This document shows, piece by piece, positions 28,939 through 42,282 of a stretch of 64,000 nucleotides of DNA. The number at the start of each line of letters is the position of its first letter. The stretch's first letter is position 1. The notes under the pieces were generated by a model that made no database searches, had not been told where the DNA came from, and worked only from the letters and a program-made list of their open reading frames with translations. The DNA lies in assembly GCA_002104895.1 (NCBI GenBank), contig MCFG01000036.1:60001-124000 (forward strand). Reading direction: 5' to 3'. Position numbers and translations under genes: made by a program. The stretch comes from Anaeromyces robustus. Lineage: Eukaryota > Neocallimastigomycota > Neocallimastigomycetes > Neocallimastigales > Neocallimastigaceae.

Positions 28939-31734
28939 AATTAATTAATTAATGTTCCATTCTATAAAATATTTTATTTATAATATAATATACCACAAAG
29001 ACCACAAAGGTTCTTAATAATTCCAACACATAAGTAGTGAATTGGTTGAGCAAAAATAGTTGTCAATAATGGTGAAATTAATTCAATTAAACCAGTTTCA
29101 CCAATAATTGCACGATTGTCAGCTAATATATATAATGAAAAAATTAATATTTATATATTCTATACATAAATATTTTATATACTTATAAAATAACATTTGA
29201 AATAACGAAAATTTAAAGCAATTTCAATTTATTAATTACCAGCAAGACATAAATTTTTAAGGGTACCAACTAAAGCATGTAAAACTTTCATAGATTCACG
29301 AGATGGTTGACCTTCACCTTCAAAAAGCTTAACTTTTGATCTTAATAATTTCATTATTGGATCCATAATTTTATAATCTTGAACTAATTTAATACATGAT
29401 TCATCTAGGATTTAATTATTTTTTAAAATATATATATATTTAAGTATAATTTTTAATACATTATATTTAAATATATTATATTATATCATATTATAATAAT
29501 CTTATATTTACCACTTCTAGCAAGATTTCCAAGACAATAAGCACCTGTAGATTTAATTTCTTCCATTTCAGGAGAATTATTGTCAAGATCATTAATCATC
29601 CAATTAACAAATCTATTATATTGCTTTGATTCATTCAACATAGAATTCATACAAACATCTTGATTTATTTTATATATTTAATAAATTTTAATAATAAAAA
29701 GAAAAATATTCATTTATTTTAATAAATGAAATTTTTAAGATTCATTAATTTAATATGCAAATATAATAATATTTAATTAATATTTATTATATAATAAACA
29801 ATAAACAAAATATATAATAATCTAAGTTATTTATTATTTATTTACCATTTGTAGTAACAGAAATTACAGATTTACAAGTACATTTTTTTAAATCATGGAA
29901 ACTTGTTTCATCTTCTTCATCATCAAAAATATCTTTATCTGGCATAAATTCAATAAGTAAAAGTAATGGTTCTAATAAATCTTCTTCTAAAATAACTCTT
30001 TGTACGTTTTCTAATTTCAATAATTTTTATAATTCCAAATTAATATAAAATATTAATTTTTTATAATTGAAAATTAAAATAAAATATTAAATTTTCCTGA
30101 TGTTTTAATTTAAAAATTACCATTTTCAACAACAGTATCCAAAATATTAATAATGATTTCAATAATTTGAAGATTTTGAGATACATTAATTTTATTTTTC
30201 ATTTCATACATGTATTGCTTTGTTAAAGTAATCATGAGTTGAAGGATTCCAGATGAAATAAAGTTTTGAAGACCGCATTCTATAAATACATAATATTTAA
30301 TCATATTTATAGTATTATAATTAATATTGTATTATTTTTATTATTACTATAATTGTCATTGTATTTAGTTACCAGTTTCTACAAGATTTAATACTACTCT
30401 TAATGAAGCATGAGCAATATCTTTATATGTTTCATCGTCTGAATCTCTTGATAATAAGATTAAAGATCTTAAGAAACCAACACCACCATTAACACAAATT
30501 TCATTTTGAATTGGTTCTTTTGAATGTAAAAAATTTTACCATTAGATGTAACATAAAAAAAAATATTAAATAAATAATACTTTCTTTTAAAGAAAAATAT
30601 AAAATCTATATATAAAACGAATTTTTTTTTTTTTTTTTTTTTTAAATAATTACCATTATCCATACTAATATTGCATAAAGCACCACAAGCAATTTGTACT
30701 AATTTTAAATCTTCAGTTTGTTGTAAAAATGGAACAATTTTTTCAATTGCATGAGCTTCAAAAATTAAATCTCTATTTTTTTCTGTATAATATGTTGTAT
30801 AAATTTTATATTTAATTCATCAGTAAATAATAAATAAATAATAAAATATTAAATAAATAAGTTAATATATATATATAAACAAAAGAAAATGAAAAGAAAA
30901 GAAAAATACATATTTAAAATTATTAGATTTTTTCATACCATTATCAAAGCAAATATTAGCATATGCTCTAAGAATTTGAATATATGTTGATGAAGATAAT
31001 TTGAAAACAGCTTCATTTCCAAAGCATTCTTTATTATAACCTTTATGAACTTTTGCAATAACGGCTACAATTCCACTTTCACCAATTGGTGTTCTAGTAG
31101 ATTCTATTTAATATATTTAAAAAATATTTTTTTATCATTAATAATTATAAAACATTATATAATATACAAATCTTTATATTAATTATTTTTATTCACCAAT
31201 TTTTGCCATTTCAGCAATTAATTCAAAACATTTAATAGCTTGTAACCAATATTTTTCAAAATCTTCTTTTGGAATATTATCGAATTTTTCAAAATAATTA
31301 ATCATTAATTTCAATATTCCTGCTTCAATTAATTTATCAGGATCTTCATCTGTATATAAATAATTATTTATACCAATTGAAATATTTATTATTATTTATA
31401 TCCATATTTAAAATAATTAATTAAATATAAATTATATTTATATATTACTTTTAGCATTGGATATAATTTCACCAAATGCCTCATAATCGGTGATATTATA
31501 TGCATTATCAATTGTTTCTTTATTTTATTTATTTATTTTTAAAATTATTCATATTTATTTATTATTTGTATATGAGTGTGTCAATTGTTTTATTTTAATA
31601 AAAAATAATTGTATAATAATAAATTAGTAAATACAATAAAATAAAAAATATTTTTTTTAGTTAAAAAGTATTTTTTAATAATAATTTTTGCAATAATTCT
31701 TATAAACTAAAATTATATTACCTTGTAAAGACAT
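27479..31734 (-). CDS. RAP1GDS1: Armadillo-repeat protein of the RAP1GDS1 (SmgGDS) family, about 15 exons
   Basis: SmgGDS proteins are all-armadillo guanine-nucleotide exchange factors and chaperones for polybasic, prenylated Rho and Ras-type GTPases. The start exon (31722-31734) gives MSLQ, and the stop is at 27479-27481. Inner exons encode successive helical repeats such as LIEAGILKLMINYFEKF, VQIACGALCNISMDNEPIQ, STGAYCLGNLARSDESCIKLV and ALVGTLKNLCLADNRAII. Order and wording resemble SmgGDS, where the equivalent of GAYCLGNLARSDESC is GALAIANFARNDANC. I estimate 760 residues against about 607 in human; the extra length lies in an acidic insert near 28330-28400 and in the C-terminus. Middle exons of 43-55 codons each seem to hold about one ARM repeat. 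Another ARM protein is the main alternative. Exon limits were read but not all frame-checked. Confidence 0.75.
28845..28935. repeat. (AAAT)n microsatellite in ARM-gene intron
   Basis: About 22 tandem AAAT units lie in an intron of the SmgGDS-like gene, followed by a short ATTA run. The array is uninterrupted. Confidence 0.9.
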
Positions 31735-33048
31735 ATTTGTTAATATTATTCTTAACTCTAATAATTGAAATAGTGGATATTTTAGAAATATTTTTATTAT
31801 AAAAATATAATTAATTATTTATTTTTAAATCAAATATGGATAAATTTGAATAATAAACAAAATTTAAATTATAAATAAATATATATAAATAAATAACAAT
31901 AATTTATATTTAATAGAAAAATTTAAACATTAATTTTTATATAAAAACTTTCTCTTATTTTATTTTATTTTATTTTATTTATTTTTTTTTTTTTTTTTTT
32001 TTTTTTTGAAAAATGGTTCATTCATTTATTTACTTATTAAATGAAAATCTGAAGATTAGAAAAAAATTAATATCAATATTTACTTTATATTTACAATAGT
32101 ACAATTGAATTATTATTTATGAAATAATATTTTTATTTTATTTTATTATTTCTACAAATTATATATTTCTTTTTTTTTTTTTTTTTATTAATATTATGTT
32201 TTTTTTGTTTTTTGTTTTTTTTTTTTGTTTGCTTTTTTTTTTTAAAAAAAAAAAAATAGAAATAAAAAATTAATAAATAAAAAAGATTTTTTCTATATTT
32301 ACAATTATTTTATTTTTAAAAATTTTTTTTATTTTTTTTTATTAAAATTAATTTAATTTATTTAATATAAAATAAAAAAAATTCAATTAAATATTAAATG
32401 CTACAATAAGTATGATTATGATTATATTTATTTATTTAATATATATTAGCTATATATTATTTAATTTAATAAATAAATACAAATATTTTTATTTTTATTT
32501 ATTAAATTATTTTTATATATATATATATTTTTTACTACTTATATTAATATATAGTTTTTTCTATTTCATTATTTGTTACCAAAATTTTAACTCTTTACTG
32601 TACATTATATTTCTTATAATAATTTTTTGTTCTTTCATATAAAACAGTTGATATTAAATACTTTTCACTAGAAATAAAAATTATAATAATCACAATTTCC
32701 TAGTATTTTTTTCTGTAGGATAATATTAAATATATTTAAATTTCATAATACAGAATAAAATTATTATATAATATAACGACTTTTTTACTTTAAATAAAAT
32801 ATATTAACCAATTTTAAATATTTTAATTTGTCTGTAACAAAAAAAAAAAATAATATTATCAAAGTATATTTTATCTCATATCTTAAATAATTAAATAAAA
32901 TCATTTATATATTAATATTAATTATCCATTATAATTATTGTAATAAGAGAAGTAATTAATATGTATATTAAAATATTAAAAAAGATTGAAAAAGTAATAA
33001 TTGAATAATATTTCAAAATACACAAATTATTGTATTTTATAATGATTT

Positions 33049-33079
<31 letters not shown>

Positions 33080-33366
33080 TTTTTTTTTTTATTATTATTA
33101 TTAAATGAAATTTTCTAAATATTCATTAATGAAATAAAATTTTAAATAAATTAAATTGAATAGATTGTTTTGTAAATAGAAGAAAAAAAAAATTATGAAA
33201 TAATGTTAATATTAATATAAAATATAATATTAATAATTATACTTATAATAATAAAAATGAAGCAAAAAAAAAAAAAAAAGTTAAAAGTAAACTAATTTTA
33301 ATAAAATAAATATTATTATTGATGAATAAATATATTAAATAAGATGAATCATAAATAAATTAAAAA
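31735..33366. other. Spacer between the ARM gene and NOL11
   Basis: About 1.6 kb of A/T sequence holding T runs near 31980-32008 and 32169-32240, a TTTA run near 33050-33080, and A runs. It contains the upstream region of the ARM gene and the 3' flank of NOL11. No gene is visible. Confidence 0.55.
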
Positions 33367-35658
33367 TTAAAATTGTAAAACTTCAGCAGTGTATTCAACA
33401 GCTTCATTCCATTGAGATAAAATTTTGTTTTTGTAATGTCTTTTTGTATTATGTTTCGCCTTTGTTTTAGATGAACCCATACCAGATTTATTACGAATAT
33501 ATTTAGCTTTTTCTGAAAATATTGATAATGGACCTGTTAAACTATTTTGAATTTGGTTATATTGATGAGTTGTACGACCTAAATATTTACGAAGTGTTTT
33601 TAATTGTTTTTGAAGTTTTTCGGAAAGAAGTGTATTAGTTAAATTAACATCAATAATATTTGAGATAGTTTCAACAACAGTATCAACTTTAATACCGGCC
33701 ATATTACATGGTGTTTTATCCTTAAAGAGCCAAGTAATTTTTTCAATAAATACATCTTCACCTTTTTCCTTATTTTCATTATCTACATCTTCATCTTTAC
33801 CTTCATCTTCATTTTCATCTTCGTTATCATCATCATCCTTATTCTTTTTAACTATTTTATTATCATCGTTATTATCTTTCTTTGACATTTCTATATCTTC
33901 ATCTTTCGTTGTTGAATCCATTAATAAATGAATTAAATATGGTAGTATAGCTTCTAATTGTGAACTATTTAATTGTTTTAAATATGTTTTAAATATTGGA
34001 ACATTTCTTGGGTACATTAATACTTTTTCTAATAAATATTGAGTACCTGAAGTTGATATAAAATCAAAAGCTGTAATTTCGCCATTTTCTTCATTGATTA
34101 ATTCTTGAGCAATATAACAATTTTCTCTTTTATGGAACTTTTTTAAATTTGCTAATCTGGTTTTTACAGGTTTCCATTTCCATTCTGGATTTCCTTCATC
34201 ACCACAAATATATCTTATAATTAATACTAAATCATTTTCATTAATATCTCTTACTTTATTTAATGAAATTTCTAAAAGTTGTAATTCATCTTTTTTTAAT
34301 ATTGATGAAATAAAATTTTTATTCATTAAATAGGAACTGACCATATTATTAATTAATAAAGATGCAACAACATTTTTTGGCCAATTTTTTGATTGATCAG
34401 CAAAACATTTTAAAAGTATGCTATTTACAACAGCTTGTGATATATCTAATAATGACTTTTCATTATTTATATTATTATTATTTTTCTTTTCTTGTTTTTC
34501 ATCATCTACTACTTTATGTTTAATTAAATATTTATTATAGTTAGCTTCAAATTTTGAACCATCAGAATTCATTAATTTTTCAAATTCTTCTTGATCGGAA
34601 TTAACTTTTTTGTTAGATTCTTCAAGCCATAAATTTAAATTCCATTGTTTATTAATTTCTGGAGTGAAAATAGTTGGTAATCCTAATTTAATATTTGAAT
34701 CAGATTCTGTACTTTTTTTACCTAATGCCATTAATAAATTGACTTTCTGACAATGGAAAGGGAACATATAAATATTGGTTTTAAATGATGTTGGATTTTT
34801 TTCTGTGATTTCTGTTGATGTTAAAAGAATCATATCACCTAAATCATCTGATTTTAATGATGAAATCTATTTTTGTTACATTTTAACACATAATTACAAT
34901 AATTAATAGAAAGTACATTATATAAATCATTAATATTAATATATATATTATATAATAATATTTAAATATATATATAAACTAATAAAAGATAAAAATAAAA
35001 ATAATTATTTAAAATAAAACAAATAAATAATATTATATTTACCTTATAATATTTATCATTACTAGATTTAGCTGATGTGCTTTCTATTTCAAATATATTA
35101 GATGTAATTTCTTCCCATTTTTCATTAGAAAATATTTTCTTAAATTGTAATGTTCCAAATTTTAAATCCCATACAGTTAAGAAATCTAATGATATAATAG
35201 TTCATAATAAATTATATAAAAATTAATTATTGTAATTATATTAGTATATAAATAATGGTATTTATTATTCATAACTTTATAATATTTATAAATTAAATCA
35301 TTTATAATATATAAACAAATAAAATATATTATTATTATTACCTGAATTAGTATTTCCCCTTTTTCCTATTAATGCTATTAAATTACTATTTAATAAAGTC
35401 ATCGAAAATTTTCCATTATATATTTGACCTTCTGCATTTTCTTCAATTCTACTGTTATTTAATTGAAAATATATGTTACTTATATTAACAAGTAATTCAC
35501 CTTTTTTACTTTTATTATCTAATGAATATTTCATTATAACACCAGATGATACTACATATAAAACATTTAAAACATCAATAAAGTATTAATATTTACAAAG
35601 TTACAATATTAATTAATTAATAAATAGTAAAAATAATAATAAAAATAAATAAATAAAT

Positions 35659-35701
<43 letters not shown>

Positions 35702-36714
35702 TTAATAATATTAATATATAAATGTTATATTTACATAAAACAAATACAGAATTTGATTTATTATTATATTCATAAGATAAAGCTTCAGTATTTTCAGTTA
35801 TATTGAAAGTTAATTCCTTTTTTAAATTAATTGAAATATTATTAGACTTATTTATACTGGAATTACGAACAATGATTTCATTATCTTTTTTATATAAAGC
35901 AATAATATTGACAGTATTTTCATCAACGTCAATAATTTTAGTATAACAACAAATACCTCCTGGACCTTTATGATTATGAATAATTTCAAAATTTGGTGAG
36001 TATAAAGTTAAAGAAGAATCGACATTAAAACTTAATATGTAACTATTTTGTTCATCATTGTCAAATGTAATTGTTTTTAAAAAAGAAACTGGTTTTTTAA
36101 CTTTCTTCACAATTTTATTTATCATTCCATCTTCATCTTTATTTAATAAATCCCATATCCAAATTGTTTTCTTTTTTTCAGTAGAACTAATTTCTAAATC
36201 ATCTTCAATAACTGCAATAACTTTTTCATGTTCAATATTTTCTTTAATATAAATTGCTGGACATGTAAATCTAACATTTGGGGATACAGACCATGAATAT
36301 ACATTATTTTGATTAATAATCTAAATAAAATGCATATAAATTACAATATGACAATAATATTTAAATATGCAATAGAATAAATTATTAAAATAAAATATAA
36401 AATAAAATAATATTATTACTAAATTTAAAAATATATTTTTATATTTTTAATTTTATTTTTATTTTTAAATTATATATATATATATATATATAAATTTATT
36501 AAATAATTTATACATTATTTAAATAAATGCCTTGTCCTTGAACAGTTAAAACGGCATATTTAATGTTTTTTGAATTTTCTGGAGCAGCTGAAACAAGAAA
36601 TGAATCTCTATTTTTTTTTTGATTTATTCCTTTACTTTCTCTTTGATTTAAAGTTCCAATAAAAGGCTTTGAGATTATTGGTAATGGATTAAATATATTA
36701 ACAGAAGCACTCAT
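33367..36714 (-). CDS. NOL11: NOL11-like nucleolar protein (t-UTP part of the SSU processome), 5 exons
   Basis: NOL11 belongs to the t-UTP/UtpA module that links rDNA transcription to pre-18S processing. Exons are 36514-36714, 35735-36320, 35342-35551, 35043-35185 and 33367-34866, totalling 2,640 nt (879 aa). The first about 400 residues form weak beta-propeller strands, with IKYAVLTVQGQGIYL, a WIWDLL and an FLTVWDLKFGT among them. The C-terminal half has the best matches: NWPKNVVASLLINNMVSSYL followed by ISSILKKDELQLLEISLNKV corresponds to the NOL11 segment YPRNCLMQLIQTHVLSYSL and onwards, and the last residues EYTAEVLQF resemble SIEVLELF of human NOL11. An Asp/Glu/Lys-rich insert lies near 33760-33890. 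Budding-yeast Utp8 is the functional analogue and the main alternative name. Confidence 0.82.
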
Positions 36715-38910
36715 TTTATTTTATTATATTATATGATAGATAATTTCTATAAAAAAATAGATAATTAAATAATGGATAGGAAAAAAAGGAAGATATATAT
36801 AAAATGAAATAATTTCTATTATACTCTAAGAAATTAAAATTTTTTATATACAAATATATAAATGTTAAATATATTAATAATTATATGGAAAGATTAAAAT
36901 TTACTTAAATAAAGTATTTATATAAAACAATTTAAATAATTTATATCAAATAACTTATAATTATTATATTTCTATTATAAAAATAAATAATTAAATATTT
37001 AATAATTATTAAATATAATATTAAAAAATTACATTTCATTTTGTAATTTTAATTATATTGAATAATTTATTTAATATTTAATATTCTTTTCTAAATTATC
37101 TTTTAAAAAAAAAACTAAGAAATTAATTTTCGTTTATTCTTGTTTTTAATTATAATATTTACCTATAAATTATTACTTATTAAAATCTATAGTATTTTAA
37201 ATAATTATTAATTTCAAAAGTCATAATTTTTTTATTAGCTTATAACTTTTTCTTTTTTTAAGAAAAAATTTTTTTTTTTTTTTTTTTTTTTTATAAAAAT
37301 AATAATTTACAAAAAAAGTTTTTATATTAATATATATAATTAATTTATAATTAATATATAATTGAATACAATAATATAATACATTATAATATATTATCCA
37401 CAAATTTTTTTTTAAAAAAAAAAGAAAAAAAAAAAAATTAAATTGCTTGTATTTTAAAAATTTAAAACTTGCTATTGTTTTCCTTTTCTAAAAAAGTTTT
37501 AAACACTTATCCCAAAATTAATGATTTTTTTAAAAAAAAAAATAAAAAAAAATAAAATAAAAAGTAAAAATAAAAACAATAATAAAATTAAATTATATCA
37601 ATTATAATGCATTATAACTGATATACAATATATATTAAATTTAGTAAGAAGAACTAGTATTGAAAATATATAAAAGCCTAAATAACAAGATCACCTTTAT
37701 AATGTTTATTAGTAATTTATTTAAAAACTAATTAATATTTATTTAATTATCTTTTAATAATTATTTAAATTTTATTTATATATTCATTTATTTAATTGAA
37801 TTTAAAAAAGTCAATTTTAATTAATTTTTTTATAACTATAATAAAAAAAGATTTATGTTTTTATTGTGATTGGATATAATTCATTATATGTATCATGATT
37901 GGGTAATATTTGTTGTGTATACATTAAATTGAAAATTTAATAATAAAAATGTATAATTATACAAATTTATTATGTATTATTTAATAGTTACTATTTATTA
38001 GCTATTAACTTATTACTTATTGCTTATTTTTTTTCTTAATAATGGTAGGTAATATATACATACTTCAATTCTTATATTAATAAATTTTTTTAGAAAGCTT
38101 AAAACTCCTTCAATTTAAGCTAAAAACACAAAATGTTCTTACTAAAAGTAATGGCTTTAAAGGAGTTTATAATATTTTTTTCGTATAATTTTAACAAAAA
38201 ATATATTTAAAAAAATTTTTTTCTATTTATATAAAATTATATAAAGTGTTATTTAATTACTATTTATTATTAAAAGTATTAAAAAAAACAAGATATAAAA
38301 ATAAAATATATATTATATTCTTATTCCAAAAATGATTATTTCATTACATTAAAATAAATTTTTTACAATATATAAAAAACTATAATTATATTAAAATATA
38401 TTTTAAAAATAATAGATTTTTTTTAACCAGTAAAATTATAGGAAATATTAATTTTTTTAAAAAAAAAAGTTTTTTTTTTTTTTTTTTTTTTTTTATTATT
38501 TTTTTTTTTTTAATTTTCATTAATAAATTATAATGTAAGTAATATAAATTGGATATTTGTTAATTTTATTACATATAACTTTTTTAAATTATTATAATAC
38601 TTAACATATAAAATTTATCATTATAAGCAAAAGTATTTTTTATTAAATAATACTTATAAATATAAAAGTAAAATAAATTTTATAAGAATATTATATTTAA
38701 AAATTTAAATTTGAATTCAAATTTCTGGATTTTTATTATACAATTATAATTTAATACATTAATATTGTTCACCTTAATTTATTTTTATAAATAATTATGA
38801 ATATATATAAAAATTTATTGTTATATATATAATATATACTGACAAATATATAAAATCTTAATATTAAACATATACTTTTTTTCTAAAAAAAAAAAAATAA
38901 AAAAAAAAGA
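36715..38910. other. Divergent NOL11-EBP2 intergenic region
   Basis: About 2.2 kb between two divergent ribosome-biogenesis genes. It is A/T with homopolymers, including A/T runs around 37258-37292 and 38460-38520. The only ordered structure I see is a small nested inverted repeat at 38095-38168. The minus-strand frame at 37221-37403 has no gene-like composition. Confidence 0.55.
38095..38168. repeat. Nested inverted repeat, possible structured RNA or element end
   Basis: AAACTCCTT at 38102-38110 pairs with AAGGAGTTT at 38160-38168. Inside the left side, AGCTTAAA at 38096-38103 pairs with TTTAAGCT at 38114-38121. The two pairings overlap, so they are alternative folds. A T run follows at 38174-38181. 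The G+C of the arms stands out from the spacer, but the function is unknown. Confidence 0.35.
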
Positions 38911-40245
38911 ATGGCCAAACGTGGAAAAGGAAAAAAGAATACAACTCAACAAAAAAAAAATAATGTTGAAGAAGTAGTTGAAGAACAAGTTCCAGAACTT
39001 GAAATTACTGAAGAAAAACAAAAAAATAATAAAAAAAGCAACAAAAACATGAAGAATTCAAAAAAAGATATTAAAATTACTGAAGAATCAAATAATGAAA
39101 GTGATAATGATTCTTCAGATGATGCTGATATTGATAATTTTATTTCAGAACAAACTATAAATGAGGATAACAATATTGAAAATGAAGAAGAGGAAGAAGA
39201 AGAAAATGAAGAAGAAGAAGAAGAAGAAGAAGAAGAAAATCAAGAAACTTTAAATGAATTAGAAGAAGAAGCAGATGAAGATAATGAAGAAGATAATGAA
39301 GAAGATAATGAAGAAGAAGAAAGACCAGCAATAAATAACATAGTAAATTTTTTTTTATATAAATATTAATATATGATAAATTTTAGAATATATATTATTA
39401 TATTATTAGTATTGTTAATTTAATATTAAAATAAAGTAAAATAAAATAAAATAAAATTAATTAATAATTATTTTTTGTTAACTTTTATTAAATTATTAAA
39501 TTATACGAAATTTCACTACAAAAATAAGCCTGCTTTAAATAAAAGATATAATGATATAAGATTAGATACACCAGGGGTCAAAATACCTTGGATTGAACTT
39601 CAAGCTATAACTTACAATAAAGATCTTGGAGTTGATGATAAAACTGTTCATGATGATTTAAAAAGAGAATTAGCATTTTACGAACAAGGTTTATCTGCTG
39701 CACTTGAAGGACGTAAGAAATATAAAGCATTAAATAAACCATTTTCACGTCCAGATGATTATTTTGCTGAAATGGTAAAAACCGATGAACAAATGTCAAA
39801 AATTCGTCAAAATATGATAGAAGAATCAGAATCAATTAAAAATGCTGAAGCAGCTAAAAGACAACGTGATTTAAAGAAATATGGTAAAAAAGTTCAAACT
39901 GAAAAGATTTTAGAAAAAAATAGAAATAAAAAAATGGAAATGGAAAAAATTAATCGTTTAAAGAGAAAACGTTCAGATAATAATGATGATGATTTTGATG
40001 TTTCATTAGACTTTGATGATAATAAAAATAAAAATAAACCACAAAAAAGTAAAAAACGTTTAGCAAAAGATAAAAAATTTGGATTTGGTGGTCGTAAACG
40101 TGGATCAAAACAAAATACTGCCGAATCAACTGCAGATATGTCAGGATTTAGTCATAAAAAGATGAAGGAATCAAGCTTTGGCGGAAATAAAAATAAAAAA
40201 GCTAAAAGACCAGGAAAAAGCAAGAGAATGGCTGCTAGAAGATAG
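38911..40245 (+). CDS. EBP2: rRNA-processing protein EBP2, 2 exons
   Basis: EBP2 (EBNA1BP2 in human) is a nucleolar assembly factor for the 60S subunit, needed for 27S pre-rRNA processing. Exons are 38911-39342 and 39529-40245, totalling 1,149 nt (382 aa), joined in phase 0 to read PAINNIPALNKRYNDIRLD. Residues 1-144 are basic then strongly Glu/Asp-rich. The C-terminal exon has the family core: WIELQAITYNKDLGVDDKTVHDDLKRE, then FYEQGLSAALEGRKKY, then KPFSRPDDYFAEMVKTDEQM, then AKRQRDLKKYGKKVQ. It ends in a Lys/Arg/Gly tail with KKFGFGGRKRGSKQN and KRPGKSKRMAARR, as in other EBP2 proteins. It is divergent from NOL11 and convergent with ARP5. Confidence 0.95.
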
Positions 40246-40425
40246 ATTTAATAAAAATTAAATTATTTATTTATTTATTTTTAATATTTAATAAATTTTA
40301 TATCACACCTTTTTTTTTATTATTATTATTTTTAATTAACAATTTAAATTCATTGGATTTTATAACTATTTAAATCACAAATTATTATTTTTCTTTTCAT
40401 TTACATTTCTATATATATTAAAAAG

Positions 40426-40462
<37 letters not shown>

Positions 40463-40945
40463 AAAATAACATTTAATAAAGTATAATTTATTTAATAAAA
40501 TATATAATAATTTTTTTTTCTCTTTATATTTAATATGGTAATTCTTTTTTTTTTTTTTTTTTTTTGTACCCTTTCATAAAACAAAGTAAATCAAAATTAA
40601 AAGTAAAATAATAATATTTAAATAAAAAGAAATATCTTTATCTATCATTTAATTCATTTAATTCATTTAATTCATTTAATTCATTTAATTCATTTAATTA
40701 GAAAATATAATAAAATTTTTGAGTAATCTTAAATAACTTATAAATAACAAATATCATTAAAGATTTATATATTTATATTTCTCTTTTATTAATATTATTT
40801 AACGTTTTTAATAATTTATTTATTAAATATTTGTTTAAACCATATTACAAATATAAACTTAAAAAAAAAAAAAAGAAAAAATAAATAAATAATTTTCATT
40901 ATCTTTTAATGATTTCTAATAATATACATCTATCTATCTTCTTTA
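40246..40945. other. Convergent EBP2-ARP5 spacer with short tandem repeats
   Basis: About 700 bp between convergent stop codons. It holds an A run at 40424-40460, a T run near 40548-40565, and about 5.5 copies of the 10-mer TCATTTAATT at 40645-40699. No gene is visible. Confidence 0.6.
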
Positions 40946-41221
40946 TTACAAATTTATATATTTATTACTCATTGGAAATTCTATTAAATAATCATGCCCA
41001 TATTCATCATACATTTGACGGGTAATACAACTTTTTTTAAAATGTTCTTGATTACTGATGTTTGACCATTTTGCTGCACCTCTCCAAGCATCTAATACAG
41101 GATCATTTGCTTGTTTAACATTAAATATAGTTTTAAATGGTAGTATACTTTTTATTTCATTAACAATTCTTTGTTTCATATTTGGGAAATTAATATTTCC
41201 TCCAGTTAAAAATATGTTCTA

Positions 41222-41253
<32 letters not shown>

Positions 41254-42236
41254 AATAGTAATAATCATAATAGTAAAAGTAAAAGTAATAGTAATAATAA
41301 CAAATTAGAATTAAGATTATAATAATTAAATTATCAAACTAAATTATTATAATAGCATTATTATAATAAAATTATATATTAATATTTAAATCTTTAAATA
41401 TTTAAATACATTACTTTAACCATTTCATTTTGTTGATCTTGTGAAAACCGTTTTAAAGCATCATTAACAATTTCAATTATTCCAGCTTGATCTAAACCTA
41501 CAATTGAAGGTTGAAATAAAACTTCAGGTATACGTATTTGTTCTACATTAAGTCTTATTTGGTATTGTTGTGCTTGATTATCTTCATCATATCCATCTAA
41601 TCCATAAGAAAGTTGACTTATGATTGTTTTTTTCTTTTCATTTTTCTCTATTACAGATTGTGGTATAAAATTAGGATCATATTGTTTAAGTAATTTTTCT
41701 AAATGATTAAATTGATTCATCTCTTCTTCTTCAGTATCGGAATGTTCATCTTTATTCTTTAAATATTAATTTATATAAAATATATTCATTTAATTACATA
41801 TATATATATATATGTGTGTATGTATGTATTTATGTATGTATGTATGTATTATTATTATTATTATTATTATTGTAGAATTTTCACAAATAAATTAAAAATA
41901 TATATTTATATCCTTACAATTGCTCTATATATTGACCAATCTTCATCATTTAACCCAAAAGTATCCTCTATAATAAAATAATTTATTATTATTATTATTA
42001 TTATTATAATTATTAATATTATTAGTATTATTATTACTATTATATTGATAATAATAATGATGATGATTGTTGTGTTATTGTTATTAATATTATTAAATAT
42101 ATATAAACATACCATCCTGGCCTCTACGTCTTCTTTTAGGGGCTAAGTCCTCATCATCTGCAAGATGAGCTATTGATCTATATACCATTAATAAAATTAA
42201 TATATATATTAACATATATATATCATCATTTTTAAT

Positions 42237-42282
<46 letters not shown>

